Below, in pieces: positions 1-11,610 of a stretch of 64,000 nt of DNA (position 1 is its first letter; every line of letters starts with the position of its first letter). The notes beneath the pieces are model-generated. The model made no database searches and had not been told where the DNA came from. It saw only the letters and a program-made list of their open reading frames with translations. The DNA is from Zoroaster sp. YZ-2022. Its lineage: Eukaryota > Echinodermata > Asteroidea > Forcipulatida > Zoroasteridae. The position numbers and the translations under genes are program-made. The stretch lies in contig CM055834.1 of assembly GCA_029582265.1 (NCBI GenBank), forward strand, positions 1,922,001 through 1,986,000, in the 5' to 3' direction.

Positions 1-75
1 GGACAAGACGAGTCAAGACAATGATAATATAAGTATATTTATATTTCTTTTTCTGTTTTTTTTTCCTCTGGACAG

Positions 76-252
76 ACTCTTCCACGTATATTAAACCATT
101 TGGCTCCTGCATTCTCCTTGAGCTCGTGTAGTTTTGTCATTGAGAAGGCTAAAGAGGCAACAGCCAGGGTGGTGGTATGGAAGGAACTTGGGGTACCTCG
201 TAGTTACACCATGGAGAGTACGTACTGTGGGTGTGACCAAGGACTGTACAAG
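76..252 (+). CDS. AGTPBP1: AGTPBP1 exon with catalytic Glu motif
   Basis: 177 bp, 59 codons, phase 0 at both ends. The acceptor follows a pyrimidine tract and GACAG; the donor is AAG/GTGAGT. It begins [20 protein letters not shown] and contains YTMES (Glu is residue 47 of the exon) and CGCDQG. It is immediately followed by a partial copy of its own 3' end (see the 208-393 repeat). Confidence 0.93.
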
Positions 253-1620
253 GTGAGTCTATAATAAATGCCCCTCCCCCTCTCCTGTAACTCCATGGAG
301 CGTACGTACTGTTGGTGTGACCAAGGACTGTACAAGGTGAGGCTATTAGTTATGCCCCTCCCCTCTCCTGTTACTCCATGGAGAGTACACATAGGGGCGT
401 AATTATTTTGTCAGAATCATAATTCTCAACAGATCATGTTTTAGCCGGCTAAGTATCTGAAGTTGCTAATTAGATTGCATCTAAAGACATAACTGATTGA
501 AATTAATTTGTAAATTGTTAATTAACCTAATACACCTCTCTGTTAAAAAGCAGGGACTAATCATTGAGGTAATTCCTTTCCATGACGATTGTAATTTCGT
601 TGGTTACACGCTTAGCTCTTATACACAAGCCTGACCAAGATTTCCAGCCTTTGCTTAGGGTGGGTGGGGACTATGGCCCAATCTGGGGGGGGGGGCCAAT
701 TTCATAAAGCTGCTATGCAGAGAATTTTGCTAAGCAATATAAAACAGACTACCAGCCAAAACACAAACATTTTGTATGAAAGTTTGGCTGGCAACCGAAG
801 AAATCCGCTAAGCAAATTTTTCTGGTAAGCAATTTTTACTGCTTAGCAGTTAATGAAATTGGCCCGTAGATTGGTGTACTGAATGATAAAAATTTCACGC
901 ATCTTTGGCATTTTTATATCGGAAGCCACGGAACCAGTTAATGTGGTCTCAGGTCAGTCCCTCTTCATTTTTTGTTGTTGTATTTTTGTCTCCTTCCATC
1001 AGGGATTCCAGATCACCACGGCGATGCTAGAAGAGATGGGTCGGAAGTTCTGTGAGGGTCTTCTGCATCTGACGACGCGTCGCTCCTCGGACAGATCAGC
1101 GTCTGACAAGTCTCAGTCATCACTGTTCTCGGGGAAGATCTACCCCGGAGCCATGGAGTCAGTCACCGTCAAGGACAATGATGATTATGGCAGGTGTGTA
1201 AATCCGAACTGTTTTTACCTGATTCTTATTCTGTGGCGTTTTTCGTATCTATAAAATGAAGATGAATAATAGTGTAACCTTCCTTTGTTCTTAAAAAGGA
1301 GATTAAATATTACTATACAATAGAAAAATATATTTTCACCAAGAATGAAGAATGAGGACATTTTATTTGGTAGAAATTATTGACTTTTTTCCAGTCCCGG
1401 AGAAGACGTGGATGCCCTGATACAAGCCTCTCTTCAAGGCTTGTCTCCTTCAAGCTCAGATCACGTGAGGAGGAAACGGTGCAGCAATGACCTCGATTCG
1501 GGCGATGACGAGGAGGAGGATGATGACGGGTCAGATGCCAGCAACACCGGGGCAGTAGGAGCGAGCAATAACTGCGACGATGTCGAGGACTCATCACCAG
1601 AAGCTGGTGCGATGGTTTGA
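76..1620 (+). CDS. AGTPBP1: AGTPBP1/CCP1-like cytosolic carboxypeptidase, last three exons (partial gene)
   Basis: Seen: three exons (76-252, 1003-1193, 1395-1620) join in frame and end at TGA. Exon 1 carries [16 protein letters not shown] and CGCDQG; exon 2 carries [13 protein letters not shown]; exon 3 is a Ser/Asp/Glu-rich tail. Known: this order is the end of the M14 catalytic domain of CCP1/Nna1, a zinc carboxypeptidase that removes glutamates from tubulin and other proteins in the cytosol. The Glu of YTMES sits where M14 enzymes have their catalytic base. Vertebrate CCP1 likewise continues with a CGCDQG stretch, an LEEMGAKFCVGLL-like helix and an acidic tail. The zinc-binding residues and N-terminal domains must lie before base 1. 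AGBL1/CCP4 is the close paralogue, so the assignment is CCP1/CCP4 class, single pre-duplication copy. Confidence 0.93.
208..393 (+). repeat. 84-bp tandem duplication of the AGTPBP1 exon end plus its splice donor
   Basis: CATGGAG recurs at 210, 294 and 377. The second unit repeats the last ~45 bases of the exon (TACTGT..TGTGACCAAGGACTGTACAAG) and the GTGAG donor, then the start of the intron. The third unit is cut short. In the second copy the Gly codon of CGCDQG is TGG (Trp). Confidence 0.85.
694..865. mobile_element. MITE, GGCCAATTTCATA family, copy 1
   Basis: Imperfect inverted repeat beginning GGCCAATTTCATAAAGCTGC and ending in the reverse complement type AATGAAATTGGCCC, with internal GCTAAGCAA / TTGCTTAGC motifs and the pair CAGCCAAA / TTTGGCTGG. 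Three more copies lie at 5069, 38925 and 48402. It sits in the AGTPBP1 intron. Confidence 0.75.
1003..1193 (+). CDS. AGTPBP1: AGTPBP1 penultimate exon
   Basis: 191 bp with acceptor CCATCAG and donor CAG/GTGTGT. It starts [20 protein letters not shown], the conserved C-terminal helix of the CCP catalytic domain, then runs into a Ser-rich low-complexity stretch. It ends with two bases (AG) that complete a Ser codon with the first base of the next exon. Confidence 0.9.
1395..1620 (+). CDS. AGTPBP1: AGTPBP1 last coding exon, acidic tail and stop
   Basis: The acceptor is TTTTTTCCAG. The reading continues [17 protein letters not shown] and ends in an acidic region with [14 protein letters not shown], then TGA. 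CCP1 proteins also end in a poorly conserved acidic tail. The splice phase fits the previous exon. Confidence 0.85.
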
Positions 1621-2026
1621 AGTAGTAGGCCTTTTTTTTTTTCTCATGGTTGCCCTCTCTATCCACTCTGTGCATGACCTGTTGAGGGCAGCCTTCAAGC
1701 AGCTGTTGCATGTCTCATAATCACTAGCGTTGTGCTGTTGACAACATTTCAAGTATTAACAGTTGCTGGCAGACTAGTGTATTTACGTACACAGACTTTG
1801 CATTTTTGTACACATAAAGGACTATAATATGGTGCCACGAAGTGCCCTAGACTTGGATTCTGGATGCATTTACCCCACAAGAGGGCTACGATGTGCATGG
1901 AGCGGATTGGAATAGTTGCTACTTACTTCCCCTGACAACAAAATTACTACTTGCTAAATGTATCCAGTTCAGGTGAACACATAATAATCAGTTCATTGCG
2001 GCGACCTGCTTAAAGTGGCCAACTGA
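1621..2026. other. 3' flank of AGTPBP1, no further gene
   Basis: Presumed 3' UTR and flank. It has a T-tract just after the stop codon. No open frame with recognisable protein and no clear polyadenylation signal could be assigned with confidence. Confidence 0.5.
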
Positions 2027-3395
2027 TCAAAGAGAGTAAGCATACTCATAGAAAACAGTTTTGCCAACATTACCAATGCTGTACCTTCCCTTTAATGTAT
2101 ATCTTGATTCAAAGAGAGTAAGCATATTCATAGAAGCAGTTTTGCCAACATTACCAATGTTGTACCTTCCCTTCAATGTATATCTTGATTCAAAGAGAGT
2201 ACGCATACTCATAGATGCAGTTTGGCCAACATTACCAATGTTGTACCTTCCCTTGAATGTATATCTTGATTCAAAGAGAGTAAGCAAACTCATAGAAGCA
2301 GTTTGGCCAACATTACCAATGTTGTACCTTCCCTTCAATGTATATCTTGATTCAAAGAGAGTAAGCATACTCATAGAAGCAGTTTGGCCAACATTACCAA
2401 TGCTGTACCTTCCCTTCAATGTATATCTTGATTCAAAGAGAGTAAGCATACTCATAGAAGCAGTTTTGCCAACATTACCAATGTTGTACCTTCCCTTCAA
2501 TGTATATCTTGATTCAAAGAGAGTAAGCATACTCATAGAAGCAGTTTGGCCAACATTACCAATGTTGTACCTTCCCTTCAATGTATATCTTGATTCAAAG
2601 AGAGTAAGCATACTCATAGAAGCAGTTTGGCCAACATTACCAATGCTGTACCTTCCCTTTAATGTATATCTTGATTCAAAGAGAGTAAGCATACTCATAG
2701 AAGCAGTTTGGCCAACATTACCAATGTTGTACCTTCCCTTCAATGTATATCTTGATTCAAAGAGAGTAAGCATACTCATAGAAGCAGTTTGGCCAACATT
2801 ACCAATGTTGTACCTTCCCTTCAATGTATATCTTGATTCAAAGAGAGTAAGCATACTCATAGAAGCAGTTTTGCCAACATTACCAATGTTGTACCTTCCC
2901 TTCAATGTACATCTTGATTCAAAGAGAGTAAGCATACTCATAGAAGCAGTTTGGCCAACATTACCAATGTTGTACCTTCCCTTCAATGTATATCTTGATT
3001 CAAAGAGAGTAAGCATACTCATAGAAGCAGTTTTGCCAACATTACCAATGTTGTACCTTCCCTATAATGTATATCTTGATTCAAAGAGAGTAAGCATACT
3101 CATAGAAGCAGTTTTGCCAACATTACCAATGTTGTACCTTCCCTTTAATGTACATCTTGATTCAAAGAGAGTAAGCATACTCATTGAAGCAGTTTGGCCA
3201 ACATTACCAATGTTGTACCATCCCTTTAATGTATATCTTGATTCAAAGAGAGTAAGCATACTCATAGAAGCAGTTTGGCCAACATTACCAATGCTGTACC
3301 TTCCCTTCAATGTATATCTTGATTCAAAGAGAGTAAGCATACTCATAGAAGCAGTTTGGCCAACATTACCAATGTTGCACCTTCCATTTAATTTA
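2027..3395. repeat. 81-bp satellite array 1 (about 16-17 units)
   Basis: Head-to-tail units containing TTGATTCAAAGAGAGTAAGC, ACTCATAGAAGCAGTTT and TTACCAATGTTGTACCTTCC. The period is 81 bp. Units are nearly identical, with recurrent variants (TTTGG/TTTTG, TTCAAT/TTTAAT). Because 81 is divisible by 3 and the unit has no stop in one frame of each strand, long frames stay open on both strands (27-residue repeats). I read this as satellite DNA, not protein. Confidence 0.95.
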
Positions 3396-3458
3396 TTATT
3401 ATTTAATGCAAATATCAGCATTCGCTGCTTTATAAAAGACATTCCAATCGGAGTATAA

Positions 3459-4733
3459 CCTTGTATTGTTTTTTTTTTAAATATTTTTTTCCCTTGATTT
3501 TATTGCTTACCTTTCCAAAAAATAATATGATATTTATAGTTCAGGTGTAGAGAAAATAATATATGATTTCTGTTTTTGAAATGTATTTTCTTGTTGGTCC
3601 AACCACCATCAAGTTTTATTTAAATAGCGGATGTGCTATTCGTTGAGAATTTTAATACAGTCCCTGGTGTGGGATCATATTCATGGAATAGCTTGCCCTA
3701 TTTCATCTTGGCCTTTCCCTCTGAGATTTAGCAGGCCTTGATTTATCCCACCTTAAATTCATCCCACCTTAAATTCAAGAAAGAATGGAGAGAAAGATGC
3801 ATATGACATCCTAACAGCATGTGACGCCCGGTAATCACCATTGATGCGCTGGTGTCCGGTGCCTTGTACCAGTATAATCAGATCGCTACGGAAACCCCAA
3901 GCCGGATCTGTACTGGATTGAGCAACTTTATTTCAATTAAGCGAGGAAATGAAAACCTCCGATCGGTAATCAGAATGGTTAGTGCCAAACTCGGGCGAGA
4001 TTTTTTATTTATTGAAATTTAGTTTTTGGCGAGTGGGTGGGTTTTGGGGCGGGGGATGGGGGGGGGGGGGTTGGGTGTTTGGTGGAAATAAATGGATGAA
4101 TTTTCTACTGTTGTGTGATTGTATTTACTCTGTGTGAAATTATTAAAAAAATACTTGATTGTTTCTTCTAGTTGCTTTTATTTTATTTTTGCTTTCAACA
4201 TTTTTAATTAGATTACAAATATTTTAATTCTAAATCCTCAACATTTACTATCAAATTAAAGATATATTGCCCGAGTTTGGCTATGACGACCCACAAAATA
4301 GAATTTATAAATTAAACGAATTTTGAAAGATATCTTTGTTAAACGATTTTTTAAAATTGTTTTATTTATTTATTTATTTTTTATTTTTCTTTTATTAAAT
4401 TCAGATGCCAGAAAATTTATTTAAAAAAATTGAAACATGCGTGATTCAGTTTGGCAATCGGAAGACTGCCCATGCCCTCGGCTTTTTACATACAATAAAG
4501 TGTAACGTGCAACCTGAGGATTAAAATGCGGAGTCCCGCCTTTTAATAATTTCAGTTTTTAATATACTGGTACTAATCCTTGACAGATTATTTGTTTGTT
4601 CAATGTCTCAAATGAAAGCTTAACTTCCTGAACCCCAGAAAAATAGCAATTCAACATTTACAGATATTTTTATTTACTGTCAAATCGGCCGTAACACAGG
4701 TGATATATCTTTAAGGATAGATATTGACCCAGT
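3459..4733. other. AT-rich intergenic stretch, nothing recognised
   Basis: No coding signal was recognised on either strand. It contains short G-rich and T-rich tracts (around 4040-4070 and 4360-4400). Confidence 0.5.
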
Positions 4734-5050
4734 TGAGTCGTCAGAATGTGGGTTCGAATCCCAACCGCGACCATGGTGCTTGTGTCGTTGAGCAAGACAC
4801 TTTACTATAATTATAATTGCTTCTCTCCACCCAGGGGTAAATGGGTATCTGTGAGGGCAGAGTTGGTTGTTGTGTTTGATCAGCCCATATGCGCTGTAAT
4901 GGCAGCAATTGAGCTGTATACACCCCAGGGAGCTGAGATGGTTTCAGGAATGATTTATGAGCCTGATGAGCAGGGGTAATAATATAATGCGCCTTGAGCA
5001 CCAGTTTGGTGGATACGTGCGCTATATAAGTCCACATTATTATTATTAGT
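4734..5050 (+). mobile_element. tRNA-derived SINE, 5'-truncated
   Basis: Retains a box B-like GGTTCGAATCC (4751-4761), the body with GAGCAAGACACTTTA and CTTCTCTCCACCCAGGGG, and the 3' GCGCTATATAAGTCCACATT followed by (ATT)n. The box A portion is missing. Same family as 7841, 25527, 52423 and 63704. Confidence 0.85.
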
Positions 5051-5068
5051 AGTAGTAGTAACCAGAGT

Positions 5069-5259
5069 CCAATACCATAGAACTGCTAACCACACAAATA
5101 TGCTAAGCACAGAATATTTGTGCTTAGCAAAAATAGGTTACCAGCCAAATTGGCATGTAAAGTATATGTATCTGGCTGGTTCTCAGCTCAAATTTGCTTA
5201 GCAGATACATTTGCTGTAAAGCAATATTTTCGGCTTAGCAGCTCGAAGAAATTGGCTCC
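5069..5259. mobile_element. MITE, GGCCAATTTCATA family, copy 2
   Basis: Degraded ends (CCAATACCATAGAACTGC .. AGCTCGAAGAAATTGG) with the family's internal TGCTTAGCA and CAGCCAAATTGGCATG features. It abuts the SINE tail before it. Confidence 0.65.
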
Positions 5260-5519
5260 ATCTTTAACTGAATAATTAACGATGTGGTGGTGGCTAATCA
5301 TGGTCTGATGTGTATGGCGTACTTAAGTCAATAACATTCACAGTACATCAAACCAATCCAGAGTCAGGGTAGAACATATGAACATATTATCCTCAGATTA
5401 AAGTTGGATGATAATATTTATTTGAAGATAAAGAATTGGTAATTAAAAAAATAACGAAATGATTGAAACTTATACTTGGTGTAAAGTTGATTAAAATAAA
5501 TCCCTAACCATCCTAAATC

Positions 5520-5995
5520 CTTCAAGATCCACCGGAGGATTTGAATGATTTTGTAGGATTGAGGCAGGTTTGAAATTAAATTATTGGATGATTTTGGAGG
5601 ATTGAGGGCTTACATGTATTTAATTGTGGATGACTTTGGAGGATTGAGGTACAATGGCTGAAGGAGATGCTGGAGGATGCTAGTAAAAAACCCACAATGA
5701 ATTTGAAGGATTGGGATGCTGTAAGCTTACATAGTGTGAATCCCTTACTTGTGCATGTAGAGATGTATGTGCTAGGTGGGTTATACACAGTCATGGTTCA
5801 TTGGTTTCAGGTTGATGATGCAGCTGGTGGGTTATGTGCAATCTGCATAAACTCATTGGTTGATTTTGAAGGATTGAGGCAGTAGGGATCCCGCATAAAT
5901 TCATATGGGTTGTTTTTGAGGGATTGAGGTAGCAGGGATCCTCCATAAAACTCATATTGGTTGATTTTGAAGGATTGATGCTGTTACCCACAAAG
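5520..5995. repeat. Degenerate tandem repeat rich in GGATTGAGG
   Basis: Diverged units of roughly 50-65 bp share TTGATTTTGAAGGATTGAGG and GGATCCCGCATAAA-like segments. Short frames on either strand here are by-products of the repeat. Confidence 0.6.
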
Positions 5996-6646
5996 AATAT
6001 TAAGGGGGTTAGGGTTAATAAGTAGGATTTGAAGCTTTGCATGGTGGAAGTACAGTAGGAGTAAGGTTTGCCTTAGCACCGTAGCACCGTGTAAACAATC
6101 TCTAAGGAGTTGTAATAATTGTCGGTTTTGACAAGAACCGTTGGTAAGAAAGGAGAGATGGCCATATTTTCTACATTTACACTATCACCTACTTATGTAC
6201 TCTTCCCATCCCATTGCAAATTATAGCGAAAGGAGAAAATTGCCATATTTTATAAATTGATATTTCTTTATTACAGTCTTGCTGCTTCTAATTACCTAGG
6301 CTCATTCATGTCTTTAATTACAATCCAACGGAAGCCGGTGGCAATTTATTTTCAGTTCAATTCGGACCATACGTGGCTTTAGTTTGCAGCTGTTGAATTC
6401 CTTCATTGCCTATCTGCAGTCTTTCCCAATGTGTATAAAACATTGACCATCTAGAGGGTCCACGGTGTAAACAAACGGGCAGAGTGGGCGACAAACACTA
6501 CCTTGCTAGGAACTATTATCAATTTGACAAAACGTTCATGTTAATATTTCACTGGAAATATAAATTGTATTCTACTCGTGTTCCCGCTCTGTGCACAAAT
6601 TTTTAGGCAAGCTGCGGCCATCACATAAAACTTACTTGGTGTAAAG

Positions 6647-7005
6647 CAGTGGCATAGCCAGGATTTTCGGAGTGGGGGGACCATTTTTGAAGGGTAAATT
6701 TACCCCCCCGCCAAAAAAAATAAATAAATCGGTGCGGTGCGGTGCGGTGCGGTGCGGTGCGGTGCGGTGCGGTGCAGTGCATATTGAATTCCCAACGTTC
6801 AGAAATACCAACAAGTTTGTGAATTAACCGACAGGCAATGCATTGCAATACAATGCATTGCATTGCATTGCAATGCAATGCAGTACAATACAATACAGAT
6901 TGAATTCCCAACGTTCAGAAATACCAACAAGTTTGTGAATTAACCGACAGACACTATTTTGCTAACAAGTGGGTGCCTGTCCCCGCCCCCTTGGCTACGT
7001 CACTG
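6647..7005. mobile_element. hAT-like MITE, CAGTGGCGTAGCCA family
   Basis: Starts CAGTGGCATAGCCAGGATTT and ends TTGGCTACGTCACTG, the inverted terminus. The interior holds (GGTGC)n at about 6731-6780, a CAATGCATTG-type run at 6836-6895 and a duplicated ATTGAATTCCCAACGTTCAG block. Candidate flanking duplications are imperfect. A better-bounded relative is at 39358. Confidence 0.65.
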
Positions 7006-7840
7006 GTTAAGTTCCCGTCCATTGATTGAAATCTTTCTGTCTGAGGAGCTATCAGTTTAGTCAAGTTATAGTTCAATAATTTCCCAGCTGATTGTTAATC
7101 AACATGAAATACAAATTCCACATTAGAATGAACTTAAAACAATGTTTAGTCTTATGACTGGATGTTCTGCTGCAATAGATTATAAGAAGAAAACAAGTTT
7201 ATATGCTGTGATTATTTTGAATTATTTGAATGTTGATGATATATCAATAAGTTGATAATGTTTAATTCAGGTATTAGTTTACCTGCTTGTGGTATTATAT
7301 GTACATTTGTTTTAAGACGGCAAGAATCAGAACATTTAAGTATTTTTTTCGAAAAATGATCAGAAATTGTTAAAGAACTATATTTACAGTTTTGTCTGGC
7401 AATAAATAAACAATATTTTTGTCTGGAATCAGAATCAGTCTTAGCCTATGTTTTTATTTATTATAAGATGATATAGCTATTGTATGTGGTTAAGGGTTGA
7501 TATTATCACATGGTTAAGTATGAATAAGTCAGTATTCTTAAATGACCTAAGACTAGCTACTATTATTGGTCGAGAGCTGCTCACATGGTAATGTTGATTT
7601 ATTTTTCCTAAATAGTCCTAACAATTTACCCACTTATGATTGGTTGAAAGCTGATTAGGACAACGTGATATTTGAATTATTCATCATGTCCCAGACAGTT
7701 GAACGATTCTGATTGGTTGAGCACTGGTCACATGGTCATATTTTAACATGCTTTTTACACGTGATTCAAGGGCAATCTACGAAACATTTACGTACATTTC
7801 AGGGATGGATCCAAGATAATGTTAAAAGGGAATGGGGACA

Positions 7841-8184
7841 ATAATAATAATAATGTGTGGACTTATATAGCGCACGTATACACCAACTGAGTGGTGCTCA
7901 AGGCGCATATTATTACCCCTGCTCATAAAGGCTCATAAATCATTCCTGAAACCATCTCAGCTCCCTGGGGAGTATACAGCTCAATTGCTGCCATTACAGC
8001 GCATATAGGGCTAATCAACCAACTCTGCCTTCATAGGTACCCATTTAACCCCTGGGTGGAGAGAAGCAATTATGGTTAAGTGTCTTGCTCAAGGACACAA
8101 GTGTCACGGCCGGGATTCGAATCCACATTCTGCTGCTAACACCAGAACTTGAGTCCGGTAAGCTAGACCGCTCGGCCACGACAC
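7841..8184 (-). mobile_element. tRNA-derived SINE, full length
   Basis: On the - strand: tRNA-like head (TGGCCGAGCGGTCTAGC, then GGATTCGAATCC), body with AGTGTCTTGCTCAAGGACAC complement, TATATAAGTCCACACATT and an (ATT)n tail facing 7841. Confidence 0.85.
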
Positions 8185-8329
8185 TCCACGTACGGGACGT
8201 CGAGAAGTAAAACAATATATTATATACAATTAAAACAATATATGTTCATTTTTTCTAGTTTTAATCCAGCTCCCAATGGGACATGATAGCTTCTGCAATG
8301 GATACGGGACCGTCATGACTCTCCTTTAC

Positions 8330-8412
8330 TCGGAGTGGGTTGGCAGGGGGGGGGGGGGAGGCCGCACCACTTGTTTTCCCCGACACATGAAAATCCTGGC
8401 TATACGCCACTG
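8330..8412. mobile_element. Probable fragment of the CAGTGGCGTAGCCA hAT-like MITE
   Basis: Ends AAAATCCTGGCTATACGCCACTGCCTG, matching the inverted terminus of the family. A G-rich run precedes it. No left end was identified. Confidence 0.4.
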
Positions 8413-8793
8413 CCTGGGATGGCTAACCCCCAGAAGGGTCGCCTGATTTTGAGTCTCTAACTTTTTACAATAGAATACGGCAAAGAGGGGATTCAAACAA
8501 AAATCCTTTAAAATCTAAGCTACATTCCTACCTAATAAATATATTCCTCTCAAAATCACAATGTTCCTTTGAGTTTTATCTCATAAAACGCAATTAGTAC
8601 ACCTTGTTAGTTTCACCAAATCACATGACGGTAGGCCTTGTACGCATCCCCAAAAGACAGTCACAAGGCTGTGGCCTTTTCTCCCTCCTAAAATAACAAT
8701 GGGTAAACGTGACAATATTCCCCAAAAGGGGACTGAACTTGTAGTTTGTTTCCTAAAGTTACAAAGTGGTAGTTTGTTTCCCCAAAATCACAA

Positions 8794-9439
8794 GTAAGCT
8801 TGGGCGATATCGAATTTGTTTTCATCCACGGTATATCGGCAAACATAATATCGCGATTATTTTTTTTCATAATTTTTTTTTCACAGGTATGTACCCCTCT
8901 ACAGGCATCAAAATAAATCCCAAATTCGTTTGCATAGTGTGTATGTACTTCTGAAGTAGTTCGCTCTTGTTTCTCACTTCCAAAAGCTGAAAAACTGTGC
9001 TAATTTGTTTCCATGGAATTTCTGAATTCGTCCCTAATTTGCCATATTGACCAATCCGACTTTTTTTAATTTTAATTTTTCACGCACATTCGTACATTCA
9101 GGAAGAGACCTACCATTGTATCTAATCCACATGCATGTATTCCTTATAGTTTTGGAGATAGAGCATGCATTCAAATGACGAATGCTCTAACTGGCTATTT
9201 TTGCAATTTGGTATAGTGACCAATACCGCATTGGTCACTATGCCAACTTAATCCGGGATTGGTCACTATGGCAAATTAGGGACGAATTGACTCACAATGG
9301 CGATTTTTTTAATCGCGATATATTTTGTTAATCGCGATTTGCCGATATCTCGTTCACTTAAAAAAGGTTCTCGATATCGTAATCGAATAATAAAAGGTAT
9401 CGCGATATTCGATATTATCATGTTATCACCCATGCTTAA
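8794..9439. mobile_element. GGCGATATCG-terminus element, copy 1, interrupted by another MITE
   Basis: Ends AAGCTTGGGCGATATCG and GATATTATCATGTTATCACC are imperfect inverted repeats. The interior is rich in ATATCGCGAT and AATCGCGAT. It matches the element at 54064-54475 across its length except for an extra block at 9029-9284. Confidence 0.75.
9029..9284. mobile_element. CGTCCCTAATTTGCCA MITE with AATT target duplication, copy 1
   Basis: 256 bp with ~20-bp inverted ends (CGTCCCTAATTTGCCATA / ATGGCAAATTAGGGACG). It is flanked by AATT at 9025-9028 and 9285-9288. The uninterrupted site is visible in the second host-element copy as TTCTGAATTGACTC (near 54330). Confidence 0.9.
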
Positions 9440-10488
9440 TCATAAGGCGTATAAAGTATTATGGTTTGTAACCGTAATGCAACAAGGGTAGGCCTTTTAG
9501 TTTGTTTCCCCAAAACACAAGGTGGTAGGCCTTGTAGTTTGTTTTCTCCAAATCACAGAGGGTTTGCCTAAACTTGTTGGTTAAGGGGAAAGTACACCTC
9601 CATGTAAATGTTAATTTCCTGTGGTCGGGGTCAGTGGATGAGATGCCGACCTTTCGTGTTTGTTCCGTTGACCAAATTTAATAATTTTCCAAGATAATTT
9701 TCTTTTTACTTCGCGGGAGGGGGGAGGGGGGTGTCCGGAACCCATGGAACCTTCCCCCTGGATTCACCTTGCAGTCATTTCATGTCATACATCAAGTAGC
9801 TTTTCATCATCCAATTTTGAAGCTGGCAAGCAGGTCGCATACCCCCTCCCCCCTGCACGCAGTGATATAATCATTAATAACGTGAAATAATTGTACAAAT
9901 TACCCCCAACTTTTCTTATCTGCGTGAAGATCCCTAATGCCCTCTTATATTGTCTCTGCGACCCGTCTTCGTATAGGCTATAGAGGAACATTATTCTCCT
10001 TCATATGTGGTTGATATTAATATAAAGTGGAAACCAAGTGATAATCTGGTTCTCAATCAGGGCTTCTCCGGAGTCCTTGGGGCAGTAATGAAATCCTTCC
10101 TGTCATTATGTTTTACGTCCTACCGTCCGGAATTCCCCCAGGTCAATGCGTAAAATGGAAAACGACTGCCATTCTCATTATTTCCCGCGCTTTCTCATTA
10201 ATCACGCATCGTTGACTTCATTCCTCAGAAGTTTCTTTAAACACACGCGGACAGATTGGGCAAGGATGCTTGTTGTCTGTCGATTTTGAGGAGTCTGCTT
10301 CAATGTGGTTGGTGTATTGACTTACTTTGTGAAATAAGCTACAGCTTTCAAATTGTACCGAACTTCAGAATCTTCGAGATCACATACTTTTGAGCGGCAG
10401 CTCATCAATGTGTGAAACGCAAACCATGTGAGGGCGTTTTTTAGTTTAGAGTCGAGTCGAGTTTAGATATCCGGAAGTAGCAACATAG
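9440..10488. other. Intergenic, nothing recognised
   Basis: No gene or repeat family was recognised on either strand. There is a G-rich run near 9715-9730 and a C-rich run near 9840. Confidence 0.5.
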
Positions 10489-10491
10489 TAA

Positions 10492-10865
10492 GGCCAAAAA
10501 AAGTCTCTGTTTCTGGTCATTGGTCGGCTTCAAAATCGGTGCGGTGACGTGCTTTTTTTCTTTCTTTTTTCTTTTTTTTGCCAACAGGGAAATACGTGAC
10601 ACATTGTATACGCGAGGACCACATTTCCCATTATACAAAGTATGGTGGCTAAGAGAGCCCTCACAAATCGGGCAAACATTCATACCCCTATGTGAAAAAG
10701 TTGTTTAAAGCACAGCACGGCAGACATTCAATCGATCCAGCAATTTTGGCTGCAATTGGACATCGTTTCATAGCAATAAAAATTTTAAAAAATAATAAAA
10801 ATGCCGACACGTGGGTCCGGGCGACGCGCGCGGAGACCAGAAACCGGAGACTTTTTTGTTTGGCC
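10492..10865 (+). mobile_element. Harbinger-like MITE, TAA target duplication, copy 1
   Basis: Inverted ends GGCCAAAAAAAGTCTC / GAGACTTTTTTGTTTGGCC, flanked by TAA on both sides. The interior has GGTCGGCTTCAAAATCGGTG and CAATCGATCCAGCAATTTTG. Three further copies lie at 23723, 24291 and 41668. A TWA duplication and GGCC ends suit the PIF/Harbinger group (inference). Confidence 0.85.
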
Positions 10866-10868
10866 TAA

Positions 10869-11610
10869 GACGTTGACTTTGTTGCCCAGATAGGCCTAAC
10901 TCACTCCTCAAAATGTCCTCAGCATGCTGGAGAGGTCTTTACAATTCCAAGGAATCTTTTGATTCATCTTGGCAGAGAAGAACGGGCTTAGTGTATAGAT
11001 TAAATTATTATTGGTTACTCAACATCTAATGGCTTGAAAGCCGAAATTGCCTTTGAGACGATTATGTTATCTCTGCACCCAACGGCAAAGACGAACATCT
11101 ATGGTATTATCAAATTGGCAAGAGGAAAGAGCATGGTTCGAGACACAAATCTCGGGAGACACAAATCTCGGGAGATGGGGGATATAAATTTATATCTCCT
11201 CCAAATAGTTAAGCGGTCGGGGTGGATGATAACCGATCCCTCAATATTTTCTGAGAAAAGATTCTGCCATATTTTCGCACTAATACTCTGTAACCTTTAA
11301 AATAATAGTATACCGGTAACATAATTCCCCACTGCATCTAGAACCCTAAAGCTTCCGGGGTCCTTTCGTGACTCCGTTCTGCTCGCTGTCCTGATTTTAA
11401 CTCCCCCTCCCCGACGCTTCCTAAATGTTATCAATGTAAAATTAATTAGCGCTTGAGCATAGTGATGTATATGGAAGATATAACACTATATTATAATAGC
11501 TACCGTATATACCGAGGGCTTAAAACCAGAACTCTCTATGTCCAGTTTTGCATAAAATGTGTCATGGGGGAATTCCTAATTTTTCAGAAAGATTCAAACT
11601 TCTAAACTCA
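10869..11610. other. Intergenic, nothing recognised
   Basis: A short direct repeat (ACACAAATCTCGGGAGA, twice near 11140-11175) is the only structure noted. No coding signal. Confidence 0.5.

Noticed and set aside
2061..3458. 465-codon + strand frame (and a 331-codon - strand frame) of 27-residue repeats
   Set aside because: The frame is open only because the satellite period (81) is divisible by 3. Both strands are open, variation shows no codon bias, and array 2 repeats it. No sign of a gene.
6621..6911. - strand frames with HRTAP and CNAMQC repeats
   Set aside because: Translations of the (GGTGC)n and CAATGCATTG microsatellites inside a MITE.
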